From assembly GCA_964343605.1 (NCBI GenBank), contig CAYFKJ010000003.1, positions 434,001 through 498,000 on the forward strand: a stretch of 64,000 bases of DNA. Direction: 5' to 3'. This document shows positions 15,745 to 25,242 of this stretch, one piece after another. The DNA comes from CAYFKJ01 sp964343605. GTDB taxonomy: Bacteria > Pseudomonadota > Alphaproteobacteria > UBA2966. The notes under the pieces are model-generated. The model was not told where the DNA came from and did not search any database. It saw only the letters and a list, made by a program, of their open reading frames with translations. The position numbers were made by a program, and so were the translations under genes. How positions within the stretch are numbered: position 1 is the stretch's first letter; every line of letters starts with the position of its first letter.

Positions 15745-18708
15745 ATGCAAAAAACCATCTCCATCCGGGGCGCCCGTGAGCACAATCTGCGTGGCGTCGA
15801 CGTAGAAATTCCCCGCGATACCCTGACGGTGATTACCGGCCTGTCCGGTTCCGGCAAATCGTCGCTGGCCTTCGACACGATTTATGCCGAGGGGCAACGG
15901 CGTTACGTCGAAAGTCTTTCGGCCTACGCCCGCCAGTTCCTGGAGATGATGCAAAAGCCCGATGTCGAAAGCATCGAAGGCTTGTCCCCGGCGATCTCAA
16001 TCGAACAGAAAACGACGTCGCGCAATCCCCGCTCCACCGTCGGCACCGTGACGGAGATTTACGACTACCTCCGCCTACTGTTTGCGCGCATCGGCATCCC
16101 CTACTCTCCCGCAACCGGCCTTCCCATCGAAAGCCAAACGGTTTCCCAAATGGTCGACAGGCTCTTGGAGATGGAGGAAGGCACCCGGCTCTACCTGCTG
16201 GCCCCCATCGTGCGCGGCCGCAAGGGTGAATACCGCAAGGAGCTGGCCGACCTGATGAAACGCGGCTTCCAGCGAGTCAAGATCGACGGCGAGCACTACG
16301 AGATCGAAGACGCGCCGGCGCTCAACAAGAAGCTCAAGCACGACATCGAGGTTGTTGTCGATCGCGTCGTCATCAAGGGCGATCTCGGCAACCGCCTGGC
16401 CGACAGCATCGAAACGGCGCTCGAATTGGCCGACGGGCTGGCCATCGCCGAGAACGCGGACGGCGGGGAGCGCACGATGTTCTCCGCCAAGTTCGCCTGC
16501 CCGGTTTCGGGATTCACCATCGAGGAGATCGAACCGAGGCTGTTCTCCTTCAACAATCCGTTCGGCGCCTGTCCGTCTTGCGACGGTCTCGGCACGACGC
16601 TCGATTTCGACGCCGATCTGGTTGTCCCGGATGCCAACCTCAGCCTTAGCCAGGGGGCCATCGTGCCCTGGTCGAAGACGACCTCGCCCTACTACACGCA
16701 AGCGCTGGAGAGCCTCGCCAGACACTACAAGGTGAGCGTCCATACGCCGTTCAACGAATTGGACGAGCGCGCCCGTAATGCCATCCTGTTCGGTTCGGGC
16801 AAGGAAACGATCAAGATGGTCTACGAGAACGACAAACGGACCTACTCGACCGAGCGCCCGTTCGAGGGCGTCATTCCCAACCTGGAGCGCCGCTGGCGCG
16901 AAACCGATTCGTCGTGGATCCGTGAGGAATTGGGGCGTTTCCAAAGCTCCGCGCCCTGCGAGGCCTGCGGCGGGCAGCGCCTCAAGCAGGAAGCCCTGGC
17001 GGTCAAGATCGACGGCTTGCACGTCAGCCAGGTCGCGGCCATGTCGATCTACGGGGCCGGCGCCTGGTTCGAGGGCCTGAGCGAAAAACTCAACGACAAG
17101 CAATTGGAGATCGCCGAACGCATCCTCAAGGAAATCAACGAACGCCTCGGCTTCCTCAATAAAGTGGGGCTTGAATACCTCACGCTGTCCCGCTCCTCAG
17201 GCACATTGTCCGGTGGTGAAAGCCAGCGCATCCGGCTGGCCTCCCAGATCGGCTCCGGCCTTACGGGCGTGCTCTACGTTCTCGACGAGCCCTCCATCGG
17301 CCTGCATCAGCGCGACAATGCGCGATTGTTGGAAACCCTTTTGCGGCTGCGCGATATCGGCAATACCGTAATCGTCGTCGAGCACGACGAAGAAGCGATC
17401 CACGCCGCCGATCACGTCATCGACATGGGGCCTGGAGCCGGCATCCACGGCGGCGAGGTGGTGGCGGAGGGACCGCCCAAAGCGATCATGCAAAGTGCCG
17501 GCAGCCTGACCGGCCAATACCTCGTCGGGACCAAACAGATCTCCATCCCAACCGACCGGCGGCCGGGGCACCCGGGCCAGAAGATCAAGGTCTTGGGCGC
17601 GACCGCAAATAACCTGCACAAGGTGGATGCCGAGATCCCCCTCGGCACGTTCACCGCCGTCACCGGCGTTTCCGGCAGCGGCAAGTCCACGCTCGTTATC
17701 GAAACGCTCTACAAGGCGACCGCGCGGAGCCTCAACAATGCGCGTCACCACCCGGGCGCCCACGACGCCATTGAGGGCTTGGAATTCCTCGACAAGATCA
17801 TCGACATCGACCAGTCGCCCATCGGTCGGACGCCGAGGTCCAATCCCGCCACCTACACCGGCGCCTTCACGCCGATTCGGGACTGGTTCGCCGGGCTGCC
17901 GGAAGCGGGCGCGCGGGGCTACAAGCCGGGCCGCTTCAGCTTCAACGTCAAGGGCGGGCGCTGCGAGGCCTGCCAGGGCGACGGTATGATCAAGATCGAA
18001 ATGCACTTCCTGCCCGACGTCTATGTGCAGTGCGACGTTTGCAAGGGCCGACGCTACAACCGCGAAACGCTGGAGGTGAAGTTCAAGGACAAATCCATCG
18101 CCGACGTGCTCGACATGACCGTCGACGAAGGGGCCGACTTCTTTGCCGCCGTGCCGGTGATCCGCGACAAGCTGGTTACCTTGCAGCGTGTGGGGCTCGG
18201 CTACATCCACTTGGGCCAGGCCGCCACAACGCTCTCAGGCGGCGAAGCGCAGCGCGTCAAGCTCGCCAAGGAACTTTCCAAGCGGGCGACGGGCCAGACG
18301 CTCTACATCCTGGACGAACCCACCACCGGTTTGCACTTCGAGGATGTCTCCAAACTGCTCGAAGTCCTGCATACCTTGGTCGACACCGGCAACACGGTGG
18401 TTGTGATCGAGCACAACCTCGACATCATCAAGACGGCCGACTGGGTGCTCGATCTCGGCCCCGAAGGCGGCGACAAGGGCGGCCGGATCGTCGCCGCGGG
18501 CACGCCTGAGGAAGTCGCCAAGGTCAAGGGCAGCTTTACAGGTGAATACCTTAAGAAGGTGCTTGCCAAGGCCTCCCGCGCGCCGCGCAAGACCATCAAG
18601 GGCACGAAAAAAGGCAAGGCGGTCAAAGCGCCCCTGAAGAAAGCGGCAAAGAAGACGAAATCAACCAAAGCCGCGAAAAAACCGGCCCGGCGCAAGAAGA
18701 GCGCCTGA
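15745..18708 (+). CDS. uvrA: UvrABC excision nuclease subunit A
   Basis: UvrA recognises bulky DNA lesions and loads UvrB for nucleotide excision repair. The 987-residue protein has both ATPase modules: Walker A GLSGSGKSSL near residue 32 and GVSGSGKSTL near 646, ABC signatures LSGGESQRI and LSGGEAQRV, and zinc-binding Cys clusters (CPSCDGLG, CEACGGQR, CEACQGDG, CDVCKG). The C-terminus carries an unusual tail of about 45 residues rich in Lys and Ala after the normal UvrA end, resembling histone-H1-like tails. It is divergent from ssb and shares the region with the LexA box. Confidence 0.97.
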   Translation: MQKTISIRGAREHNLRGVDVEIPRDTLTVITGLSGSGKSSLAFDTIYAEGQRRYVESLSAYARQFLEMMQKPDVESIEGLSPAISIEQKTTSRNPRSTVGTVTEIYDYLRLLFARIGIPYSPATGLPIESQTVSQMVDRLLEMEEGTRLYLLAPIVRGRKGEYRKELADLMKRGFQRVKIDGEHYEIEDAPALNKKLKHDIEVVVDRVVIKGDLGNRLADSIETALELADGLAIAENADGGERTMFSAKFACPVSGFTIEEIEPRLFSFNNPFGACPSCDGLGTTLDFDADLVVPDANLSLSQGAIVPWSKTTSPYYTQALESLARHYKVSVHTPFNELDERARNAILFGSGKETIKMVYENDKRTYSTERPFEGVIPNLERRWRETDSSWIREELGRFQSSAPCEACGGQRLKQEALAVKIDGLHVSQVAAMSIYGAGAWFEGLSEKLNDKQLEIAERILKEINERLGFLNKVGLEYLTLSRSSGTLSGGESQRIRLASQIGSGLTGVLYVLDEPSIGLHQRDNARLLETLLRLRDIGNTVIVVEHDEEAIHAADHVIDMGPGAGIHGGEVVAEGPPKAIMQSAGSLTGQYLVGTKQISIPTDRRPGHPGQKIKVLGATANNLHKVDAEIPLGTFTAVTGVSGSGKSTLVIETLYKATARSLNNARHHPGAHDAIEGLEFLDKIIDIDQSPIGRTPRSNPATYTGAFTPIRDWFAGLPEAGARGYKPGRFSFNVKGGRCEACQGDGMIKIEMHFLPDVYVQCDVCKGRRYNRETLEVKFKDKSIADVLDMTVDEGADFFAAVPVIRDKLVTLQRVGLGYIHLGQAATTLSGGEAQRVKLAKELSKRATGQTLYILDEPTTGLHFEDVSKLLEVLHTLVDTGNTVVVIEHNLDIIKTADWVLDLGPEGGDKGGRIVAAGTPEEVAKVKGSFTGEYLKKVLAKASRAPRKTIKGTKKGKAVKAPLKKAAKKTKSTKAAKKPARRKKSA

Positions 18709-18717
18709 ACGGGGGAG

Positions 18718-19725
18718 GTGCCGCTGGACCCGGACGCAAACGTCGAACGGCTCGAAGCCGTGCTGCGGGAAAAGCTCGCGGCGCATTATGGCAGCGGGAC
18801 CGGCCTTTCTGGACTCAGGCAGCTCTCCATGGGGGCAAGCCGCGAGACATGGTCGTTCGAGGCGGTGTTGTCCGGCGGCGAGGAAGTTCCGCTTATCCTC
18901 AAGCGGGACCCCATGACGGCCTCGGCGGCCAGTCCGTTCAGCGTCAGCCGGATCACCGAGGGCAAGCTCATCAAGCTGGCCGGCAGTGCCGGCGTTGCGG
19001 TACCGGATGTGCCGTTCTTTCTGGAAGCCGAAGACCGGACCAGCGAAGGCTTCGTCATGCAACGGCTGGAAGGCGAGACGCTGGCGCGGCGCATATTGAG
19101 AGACGACGCATTTGCCGAAGCACGCACCCGTCTGGCCTATCAGTGCGGCCGGGCGGCGGCTCAAATCCATAACCTTCCGCTGGACCGGCTGCCGCCGCTC
19201 AAATCCCAGACCGTTCAGGAGATGTTGACGGATTACCGCACCGTCCTCGATGAATTCGGCCATCCCCATCCCGGTTTTCACTACGGCCTCCGCTGGCTGG
19301 CCGAGCGCACCGAACTGGCGGGTGAAGGCCATGGTTTGATCCACGGCGACTTCCGCAACGGCAATATCATGGTCGGCCCGGAAGGTTTGCGCGGCGTGCT
19401 GGATTGGGAACTGGCCCAGCTCGGCAACCCGGTCGGCGACCTTGGATGGATCTGTATTCCCGCCTGGCGCTACGGCGAGGAGAAAACCGTGGGCGGGTTC
19501 GGCGAGGTCGACGACATGCTTGAGGGCTACTCAGCGGGCGGCGGCAGTCCCGTCAGCCCCGAGACCTTGCATTACTGGCTGGTTTTCGGTTGTCTGAAAT
19601 GGGGCATAATCTGCCTGCAATTCGCGATCGGCCATTTGAACGGCACCGACCGGTCCATGGAAAAAGCCGCCATCGGCCGCCGCGCCGCTGAAACCGAATA
19701 CGACCTGTTGCAACTGGTCGATTGA
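18718..19725 (+). CDS. APH-like phosphotransferase family protein
   Basis: The 335-residue protein has the aminoglycoside-phosphotransferase/choline-kinase fold. It has an N-lobe lysine region VPLILKRDPM, the catalytic loop LIHGDFRNGNIMV (His, Asp, Asn) and the metal-binding strand GVLDWELAQLGNPVGDL. Members of this subgroup, which travel with DUF6285 genes and often acyl-CoA dehydrogenases, probably phosphorylate a hydroxylated metabolite, perhaps a hydroxyacyl-CoA; that is inference from other genomes. It starts at a GTG ten bases after uvrA, so it is likely cotranscribed with uvrA. Confidence 0.85.
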   Translation: MPLDPDANVERLEAVLREKLAAHYGSGTGLSGLRQLSMGASRETWSFEAVLSGGEEVPLILKRDPMTASAASPFSVSRITEGKLIKLAGSAGVAVPDVPFFLEAEDRTSEGFVMQRLEGETLARRILRDDAFAEARTRLAYQCGRAAAQIHNLPLDRLPPLKSQTVQEMLTDYRTVLDEFGHPHPGFHYGLRWLAERTELAGEGHGLIHGDFRNGNIMVGPEGLRGVLDWELAQLGNPVGDLGWICIPAWRYGEEKTVGGFGEVDDMLEGYSAGGGSPVSPETLHYWLVFGCLKWGIICLQFAIGHLNGTDRSMEKAAIGRRAAETEYDLLQLVD

Positions 19726-19751
19726 CGGCCTGCCAGGGAGAAAGGACCGAT

Positions 19752-20105
19752 ATGCCGATCGACCGTCCCGACGCCGCCGAATTGATCGAGGCCGTGTCCG
19801 AGTTTCTAGGAGATGAGATTGCTCCCCTGCTCGAAGGCCGGACCGCCTTCCAACTGCGCATCGCCCTCAATCTGTTGGCGACCGTGCAGAGAACCCTGCG
19901 AGAGGGCGGGGAAATGGATGCCGATGAACTCACGAGGCTACGCGAACTGCTTCAAACAGAGGGGAATCTGGAGGACCTGAACGCCCGCTTGGCGGAAATG
20001 ATCGGCGCCGGCGATCTGGACGGGCGGAAAGAGGAGGTGTTGGAGCACCTGCGCTCGACGGCAAGGGACAAACTTCGCCTCGCCAATCCGCGCTACATGA
20101 AGTGA
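19752..20105 (+). CDS. DUF6285-like protein
   Basis: The 117-residue, mainly helical protein starts at MPIDRPDAAELIEAVSEFL after a good ribosome site (AGAAAGGA). The pattern of an N-terminal helix with EFLGDEIAPLLEGR, then FQLRIALNLLATVQRTL, then LRELLQTEG and LNARLAEMIGAGDLD resembles DUF6285, which typically follows a phosphotransferase gene as it does here. Function is unknown; it may be an accessory or regulatory subunit of the upstream kinase. Confidence 0.7.
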   Translation: MPIDRPDAAELIEAVSEFLGDEIAPLLEGRTAFQLRIALNLLATVQRTLREGGEMDADELTRLRELLQTEGNLEDLNARLAEMIGAGDLDGRKEEVLEHLRSTARDKLRLANPRYMK

Positions 20106-20132
20106 GCTCGCACGTGGGATCGGTGATTCCCG

Positions 20133-21137
20133 TTATTCGGTGGTCATCCCCAATCGGTCCAGCAGATCCCGGTCGCGCCCTTCTCCGGCATTGTCCGCGG
20201 TCAGCAGTTTGTCACCGCCAAACATGGAATTCGCGCCGGCCAGGAAACACAGGGCCTGGGCTTCGTCCGACATGCTTTCGCGCCCGGCTGAGAGCCGGAC
20301 GTATGACTTCGGCAATGCGATCCGGGCGACCGCGACGGTTCGAACAAACTCGAGAATATCCTGCTCCGCATCATTTGCCGCTAGCGGCGTGCCTTCGATC
20401 TTGATCAGCATATTGATCGGCACGCTTTCCGGATGCTTGGGCATCACGGCGAGGGTGTGGATCATGCGGGCGCGGTCATCCCGGGTTTCCCCCATGCCGA
20501 CAATGCCGCCCGTGCAGGTCTTCATGCCGGCGTCGCGGACATAACCCAGGGTTTTGAGCCGGTCCTCGAAGGTCCTGGTCGTAATGATCTCGCCGTAGTA
20601 CTCGGCCGAGGTATCGATGTTGTGGTTGTAGTAATCCAAACCGGCATCGGCCAGCTTTCCAGCCTGGTCCTCCGTCAGCATGCCGAGGGTCATGCAGGTT
20701 TCCAGACCCAAGGATTTGACGCTTTCAACGATTTCAACACAGGCCTCGAGATCGCGGTCCTTCAACTCCCGCCAGGCGGCGCCCATGCAGAACCGCGTGG
20801 CGCCTGACTGTTGGGCCTGCCGGGCGGCTTCCACCACCACATCGGGCGACATCAGTTTTGTCGCGTCGACGCCGGTATCGTAATGGGCGGATTGGGGACA
20901 GTACTTGCAGTCCTCCTCGCAGCCGCCGGTTTTGATCGACAGCAGCCGGCTCACCTGGACGGTGTTGGGGTCGAAGTTCCGTCGATGCACAATTTGCGCC
21001 TGGTGAACGAGGTCGTTGAAAGGGAGAGCGAACAGCGCCCTGACTTCATCCAAATCCCAGTCGTTCCGCGGTTCGGTGATGTAACCGGTCGCAGTTTCGA
21101 ACGGCGTGTCCCACGCCATTTCGGTCGTCGATGTCAT
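20133..21137 (-). CDS. bioB: Biotin synthase
   Basis: BioB is a radical SAM enzyme that inserts sulfur into dethiobiotin, the last step of biotin synthesis. The 334-residue protein has the radical SAM cysteines in TGGCEEDCKYCPQSAHY, followed by the conserved FCMGAAWRELKDRD, the YNHNIDTSAEYYGEI motif and the GGIVGMGE motif. Length and motif order match the family. No other bio gene is near; the gene stands alone between convergent DUF6285 and a terminated upstream gene. Confidence 0.97.
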   Translation of the reverse strand: MTSTTEMAWDTPFETATGYITEPRNDWDLDEVRALFALPFNDLVHQAQIVHRRNFDPNTVQVSRLLSIKTGGCEEDCKYCPQSAHYDTGVDATKLMSPDVVVEAARQAQQSGATRFCMGAAWRELKDRDLEACVEIVESVKSLGLETCMTLGMLTEDQAGKLADAGLDYYNHNIDTSAEYYGEIITTRTFEDRLKTLGYVRDAGMKTCTGGIVGMGETRDDRARMIHTLAVMPKHPESVPINMLIKIEGTPLAANDAEQDILEFVRTVAVARIALPKSYVRLSAGRESMSDEAQALCFLAGANSMFGGDKLLTADNAGEGRDRDLLDRLGMTTE

Positions 21138-21198
21138 GATACCTCGGCTTAGAGAGTTTGCTTTTTCTAGGCTCGGGATCGATCGATGTCAAATCCCA

Positions 21199-21230
21199 CA
21201 AAAAAGGGGCGCAGACCGTTGCGCCCCTTT
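21199..21230 (-). terminator. Rho-independent terminator of the secreted-protein gene
   Basis: On the minus strand GGGGCGCA-acggtc-TGCGCCCC is followed by TTTTTTG. It begins 18 bases after the stop codon of the gene at 21248-22051 and separates it from bioB. Confidence 0.85.
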
Positions 21231-21247
21231 CTTCGGAACCGGCCGGT

Positions 21248-22051
21248 TCACATGTTCTGGTCGGTGGCCTGCCAATAGCGCGTATTGAGTTTTCCCACCA
21301 TGATGTCGTGCTGGGAACTCAGGCACTGGCGCAGGGAAACGTAGCCGCCGAACGTGCGGCCCTGACAATCCTTGAAAGAGGCCTTTGCCTTCTTCCAGGC
21401 CTTCTCGTCTCCACCCTTGAGCCCCGCCGTATACTCGCCCCAGGCGGCGGCGCGGATTTTGTCGGACGCTCGTCCCAGCCTTGGCAGTTTGTTGGCGATC
21501 TGGTTGACGATCTGGGCGGCGGCGATGTTGACGCCGCCATTGTCGACCAGCTTATTGCCGATTTCGCGCAACGGACCGATGGCGACTTCGATGTCGCGGG
21601 CGGTTTGCGGTTTGGGATCGCCCTCGAACGGTTTGGGAATCAGGGAGACCATCCGGCCGATTTCCAGCACGGCCGAGTCATACCCGCGCTTGACCATCCA
21701 ATCGACGTCCACGCCCATGCGGACGGCGTTGTGGCCGCGCAGCGCCGCGACCTTAAGCTCGGGATTGGGAATGACGACGCGGGTGCCGTCCTTGGCCTTG
21801 GCGACAAGTCTCACGCCTTCGCCCCCGGCGGTGTAGAACGAGGTGCCGGCGACCGGCGACATGCGCCATTTCTGCAGGCAGAACACCGTGGCTTCCGTCG
21901 AGCAGAACCCGCCTTCGCAGTGCAGCGGCAAGGCGTCCGCGCTGGCGACCAAACCGAGAATTTGCGGCGCCGCCAGAGCCGGACGGCCGCCGAATGCCGC
22001 CAGAGCGGCGAGAAGGCCGAGAGCTGTGAAAACACGAAGTCGGGTAAACAT
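21248..22051 (-). CDS. Secreted protein of unknown function
   Basis: I do not recognise the family. From MFTRLRVFTALGLLAALAA the 267-residue product has a clear signal peptide ending near ALAAPQ. The mature part begins with a Cys-containing segment (LPLHCEGGFCSTEATVFCLQKWR) and ends with a second Cys pair (FKDCQGRTFGG, LRQCLSSQHD), suggesting periplasmic disulfides. The middle is amphipathic and charged without repeats or enzyme motifs. An alternative start seven codons upstream is possible. The gene is monocistronic, with a strong terminator 18 bases downstream. Confidence 0.7.
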   Translation of the reverse strand: MFTRLRVFTALGLLAALAAFGGRPALAAPQILGLVASADALPLHCEGGFCSTEATVFCLQKWRMSPVAGTSFYTAGGEGVRLVAKAKDGTRVVIPNPELKVAALRGHNAVRMGVDVDWMVKRGYDSAVLEIGRMVSLIPKPFEGDPKPQTARDIEVAIGPLREIGNKLVDNGGVNIAAAQIVNQIANKLPRLGRASDKIRAAAWGEYTAGLKGGDEKAWKKAKASFKDCQGRTFGGYVSLRQCLSSQHDIMVGKLNTRYWQATDQNM

Positions 22052-22162
22052 GGCTTGCCCTTTCGAGTTCAAATCTGTTCGCAGGATGTTCTCATGCCGA
22101 GATATGTGGGGTCAACGGAAATGGCTCGCTGGGAGGCACGATTGATGGGCAGTTTCTAGTTG

Positions 22163-22275
22163 CCCCACCCCCACCCAACCCTCCCCCATCAAGGGGGATG
22201 GCTATTGTTAGCTGGAGCTACTTATCAAATTTGTGTCCCTTCCCCCCTGGCGGGGGAAGGACAGGATGGGGGGGA
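22163..22275. repeat. Pyrimidine-rich intergenic repeat pair
   Basis: Two C-tract/G-tract stem-loops lie in this gene-free stretch: CTCCCCC-atcaa-GGGGG near 22181-22196 and CTTCCCCC-ctgg-CGGGGGAAG near 22239-22259, flanked by CCCCACCCCCACCC and GGATGGGGGGG. The arrangement resembles common alphaproteobacterial extragenic repeats with a C-rich start and G-rich end. No gene is seen in 22052-22333. Confidence 0.6.
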
Positions 22276-22333
22276 CAGCATTCGTTCAGATGATCGCGTC
22301 AGATTCTAAGCGCGACATATCTGGTCGCGGCCG

Positions 22334-22744
22334 TTACGCAACGGGCAGTTTCTTGCGGTTCCAGGCCGTCATACCGCCTTTGAGCACCTGAACGTTTGTG
22401 AAGCCCGCGTCGCGCAGCATTCGGGCGGCGCGGGGGGAGCGGTTGTTGGTCCGGCAGATGGTGACGATCAGGCTTTCCTTCGCATCGTTGAAACTGGGTC
22501 CCAAACCGGCGATCTCGCCTGCGAGTTCGCCCACAGGCACGTTGACGGCGCCGTCGATGTGGCCCAGCGGCCCCACGAACTCGTCGGGACCGCGCACGTC
22601 CAGGAGATAGGCGGATCCCGCTTCCACGCGGTCGGCCAGTTCCTCCGGCGTGATGGTTGGACCGAGGAACTTCTGGCGGATGAAGTGAAAAGCCACGAAC
22701 AGGGCGGCGATGAACATCAGGGGCGTAAAATCTTCCAGCCTCAC
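22334..22744 (-). CDS. Membrane-anchored rhodanese-like protein
   Basis: The 136-residue protein has one N-terminal transmembrane segment (FTPLMFIAALFVAFHFI) followed by a single rhodanese domain: ITPEELADRVEAG, YLLDVRGPDEFVGPLGHIDGA and the active-site loop CRTNNRS with the catalytic Cys, ending GFTNVQVLKGGMTAW. Rhodanese domains transfer sulfane sulfur or act as Cys-based phosphatase relatives. The six-residue loop fits sulfurtransferase activity. It is divergent from trmFO with only 84 bases between start codons. Confidence 0.88.
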   Translation of the reverse strand: MRLEDFTPLMFIAALFVAFHFIRQKFLGPTITPEELADRVEAGSAYLLDVRGPDEFVGPLGHIDGAVNVPVGELAGEIAGLGPSFNDAKESLIVTICRTNNRSPRAARMLRDAGFTNVQVLKGGMTAWNRKKLPVA

Positions 22745-22828
22745 GAATAATCTCCGGAATTTGCTTTGGTCGGATGGGTGATTAGCTTATACCCAGCAGC
22801 CTTATACCCAATCGCGGATGATCGCGCT

Positions 22829-24169
22829 ATGACGACCCCATCTCCCGTTCATATTATCGGCGGCGGCCTGGCCGGCTCGGAAGCCGCCTGGCAGCTTGCG
22901 CGGGCGGGCGTGGCTAGCGTGATCCATGAGATGCGACCCGTTCGCGGCACCGAAGCCCACCTCACCGGCGGCCTCGCCGAACTGGTGTGCTCCAATTCCT
23001 TCCGCTCCGACGACGCCGCAAACAACGCCGTCGGTTTGCTGCACGAGGAGATGCGCCGCGCCGGCTCAATCATTATGGCCTCGGCCGACAAAAACCGTGT
23101 GCCCGCGGGCGGCGCCCTGGCCGTCGACCGGGTGGCCTATTCCGATGCCGTCACCGCCGCCATCGAGGCCGAACCCTTGATTGAGGTCGAACGCGGCGAA
23201 ATCGACGGCCTGCCGCCGGCCGATTGGCAATCCGTCATCGTTGCCACCGGCCCCCTCACCTCCGATACCCTGGCCGAGGCCGTGCGCGACCTGACGGGAG
23301 ACGACGGGCTGGCTTTCTTCGACGCCATCGCGCCTATCGTTCATCGCGATTCCATTGATTTCGACATCGCCTGGTTCCAGTCGCGCTACGACAAGTCGAG
23401 CGACATCGGCGACGGCCGCGATTACATCAACTGTCCCATGGACGAGGCGCAATACACCGCCTTCATCGAGGCGCTGCTCACGGCCGAGAAAACCGAATTC
23501 AAGGAGTGGGAGAAGGACACGCCGTACTTCGAAGGCTGCCTGCCCATCGAGGTCATGGCGGAACGCGGGCCGCAAACCTTGCGTTGGGGTCCGATGAAAC
23601 CCGTCGGCCTGACCAATCCGCGCGACCCGGACGTCAAATCCCACGCCATCGTTCAGTTGCGTCAGGACAACGCGCTCGGCACGATCTACAACATGGTCGG
23701 CTTCCAGACCAAGCTCAAGCACGGCGAGCAGGTGCGCCTCTTCCGAACCATTCCAGGCCTGGAAAACGCCGAATTCGCCCGCCTCGGCGGCGTCCATCGC
23801 AACACCTTCATCAACAGTCCCGAATTGCTGGACGGCAGCCTGCGCCTCAAAGCCGAGCCGCGCCTGCGGTTTGCCGGACAGGTCACGGGCGTCGAGGGCT
23901 ACGTCGAAAGCGCCGCCATAGGTCTGCTGGCGGGCCGCTTCGCCGCCGCCGAGGCGATGGGAGAAAAACTCTCGCCGCCCCCGCCGACCACCGCCTTCGG
24001 CGCCCTCCTCGCCCATATCACCGGCGGCGCCGAGGCCAAGACCTTCCAGCCCATGAACGTCAATTTCGGCCTCTTCCCGCCGCTGCCCGAGCGCGTCCAC
24101 AAGAAGGAACGCAAGCCCGCCATGTCGAAGCGCGCCCTTGCCGATCTGGGAGAGTGGTTAGATACCTAA
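22829..24169 (+). CDS. trmFO: Methylenetetrahydrofolate-tRNA-(uracil-54-C5)-methyltransferase
   Basis: TrmFO is an FAD enzyme that makes ribothymidine at position 54 of tRNAs using methylenetetrahydrofolate. The 446-residue protein starts at MTTPSPVHIIGGGLAGSEAAW with the FAD motif, followed by the family's LVCSNSFRSDD, DRVAYSDAVT, YINCPMDEAQY and TFQPMNVNFGLFPPL segments. Length is normal. This folate-dependent version is typical of alphaproteobacteria and Firmicutes rather than gamma. Its stop codon overlaps that of the convergent NDUFAF6-like gene by four bases. Confidence 0.97.
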   Translation: MTTPSPVHIIGGGLAGSEAAWQLARAGVASVIHEMRPVRGTEAHLTGGLAELVCSNSFRSDDAANNAVGLLHEEMRRAGSIIMASADKNRVPAGGALAVDRVAYSDAVTAAIEAEPLIEVERGEIDGLPPADWQSVIVATGPLTSDTLAEAVRDLTGDDGLAFFDAIAPIVHRDSIDFDIAWFQSRYDKSSDIGDGRDYINCPMDEAQYTAFIEALLTAEKTEFKEWEKDTPYFEGCLPIEVMAERGPQTLRWGPMKPVGLTNPRDPDVKSHAIVQLRQDNALGTIYNMVGFQTKLKHGEQVRLFRTIPGLENAEFARLGGVHRNTFINSPELLDGSLRLKAEPRLRFAGQVTGVEGYVESAAIGLLAGRFAAAEAMGEKLSPPPPTTAFGALLAHITGGAEAKTFQPMNVNFGLFPPLPERVHKKERKPAMSKRALADLGEWLDT

Positions 24170-24957
24170 TACCGTCCCAGCACCCAGCGCCAGATGACCC
24201 GCGCCGTGCGGGGCAGCGGCATGATGTAGAGATCCTGAACGCTGGCGCCCTCGCCGGCGTGACGCAGCCTTTCGACGTACATGTCTCCGATCACCGCACT
24301 GAGCATCGCCGGCAGTGCCTTGCGCGGCACGTGCCGGGCTTGGCCGCGCGCGAGGACGAGGTGGTCGTCGATCTTGTCCATGACCTGGCCGAACGCGAGT
24401 TCACCGGACAGCAGGTTGCGGCCCCGTCCGCGCAGCAACGGCATCGTCTTCAGCGCGGCGATAAGACCCCAGGCGGTGCCGATGCGGCGGCCCGCCGTCA
24501 TGGCGTTTGCGTCGGAAGCACCCAGTACGCCCAACATAAGCTGCGCCAGATTGGCGCTGGTTCCGTCGGCATAGGCTTCCAATTCATCGATGTCGCGGAA
24601 CGGCTCGTCGTCGAGGTCGCGGGCGCGGGTGTCGATCATGGCGTGGAGGTAATGGCCGTCCAGGTCGAAAACCCGCACGGTCGTCGCCAGGGCGCGGGCA
24701 ACGGGATGGTCATTCTGACCACCGGTCAGACCCTCATTGACCGCCTCGCGCCACCAGGCAAAGCGGATATCGCCGAGCGCCGGCTCCGTCACGGCGTCAC
24801 GCACCCTCGCCAATTCATCGTTGAAGGCGATCAGAGCGAGCAGATGTTCCCGTAACCGGTTAGGCGCCGTCAAAGCCGCCAGATAGCGGTCGTAGTCATG
24901 CGCACGGGCCTGTCTCGCACAATAGGCATAGTCGTCAGGTGAAGCTTCGGAGGGCAT
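24166..24957 (-). CDS. Squalene/phytoene synthase-fold protein, NDUFAF6-like
   Basis: The 263-residue protein belongs to the squalene/phytoene synthase superfamily but lacks the two Asp-rich DxxxD prenyl-diphosphate motifs: the corresponding places read AFNDELARVRDAV and ELEAYADGTSANLAQL. These substitutions and the segments IRFAWWREAVN, MIDTRARDLDDEPF and GTAWGLIAALKTMP resemble NDUFAF6, the mitochondrial complex I assembly factor, better than a true synthase. In alphaproteobacteria such genes usually sit beside the sec/Mth938 genes. A role in NADH dehydrogenase assembly is an inference from the human homologue. Confidence 0.75.
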   Translation of the reverse strand: MPSEASPDDYAYCARQARAHDYDRYLAALTAPNRLREHLLALIAFNDELARVRDAVTEPALGDIRFAWWREAVNEGLTGGQNDHPVARALATTVRVFDLDGHYLHAMIDTRARDLDDEPFRDIDELEAYADGTSANLAQLMLGVLGASDANAMTAGRRIGTAWGLIAALKTMPLLRGRGRNLLSGELAFGQVMDKIDDHLVLARGQARHVPRKALPAMLSAVIGDMYVERLRHAGEGASVQDLYIMPLPRTARVIWRWVLGRY

Positions 24958-25242
24958 AAAATGTGGGCGTGCCGCCTGCGGATACCAGATTTGGTAAAGT
25001 ATAACACTTTTGCTGTATGGATACGTAATTAAGAATACTTCTAAATTAGGCCTTCACTTTTGTCACCAAAGCCCCTAGTTTTGCATATCATAGCCTGGGA
25101 GTCGGATATAGGGAGCTTTGGAACCACCGATTTCCGGCATTCAATGGGGGGGTCTTTCAACCCCTTGTTTACTTGTTTGGTTAACCAGATCAGTTGGGAG
25201 GACCTTCAAGTCATCTAACTCGATCGACGGAGGGAAAAGACA

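Noticed and set aside
24166..24957. Carotenoid or hopanoid synthesis gene
   Set aside because: The Asp-rich substrate motifs are replaced and no other hopanoid or carotenoid genes are near; similarity to NDUFAF6 fits better.
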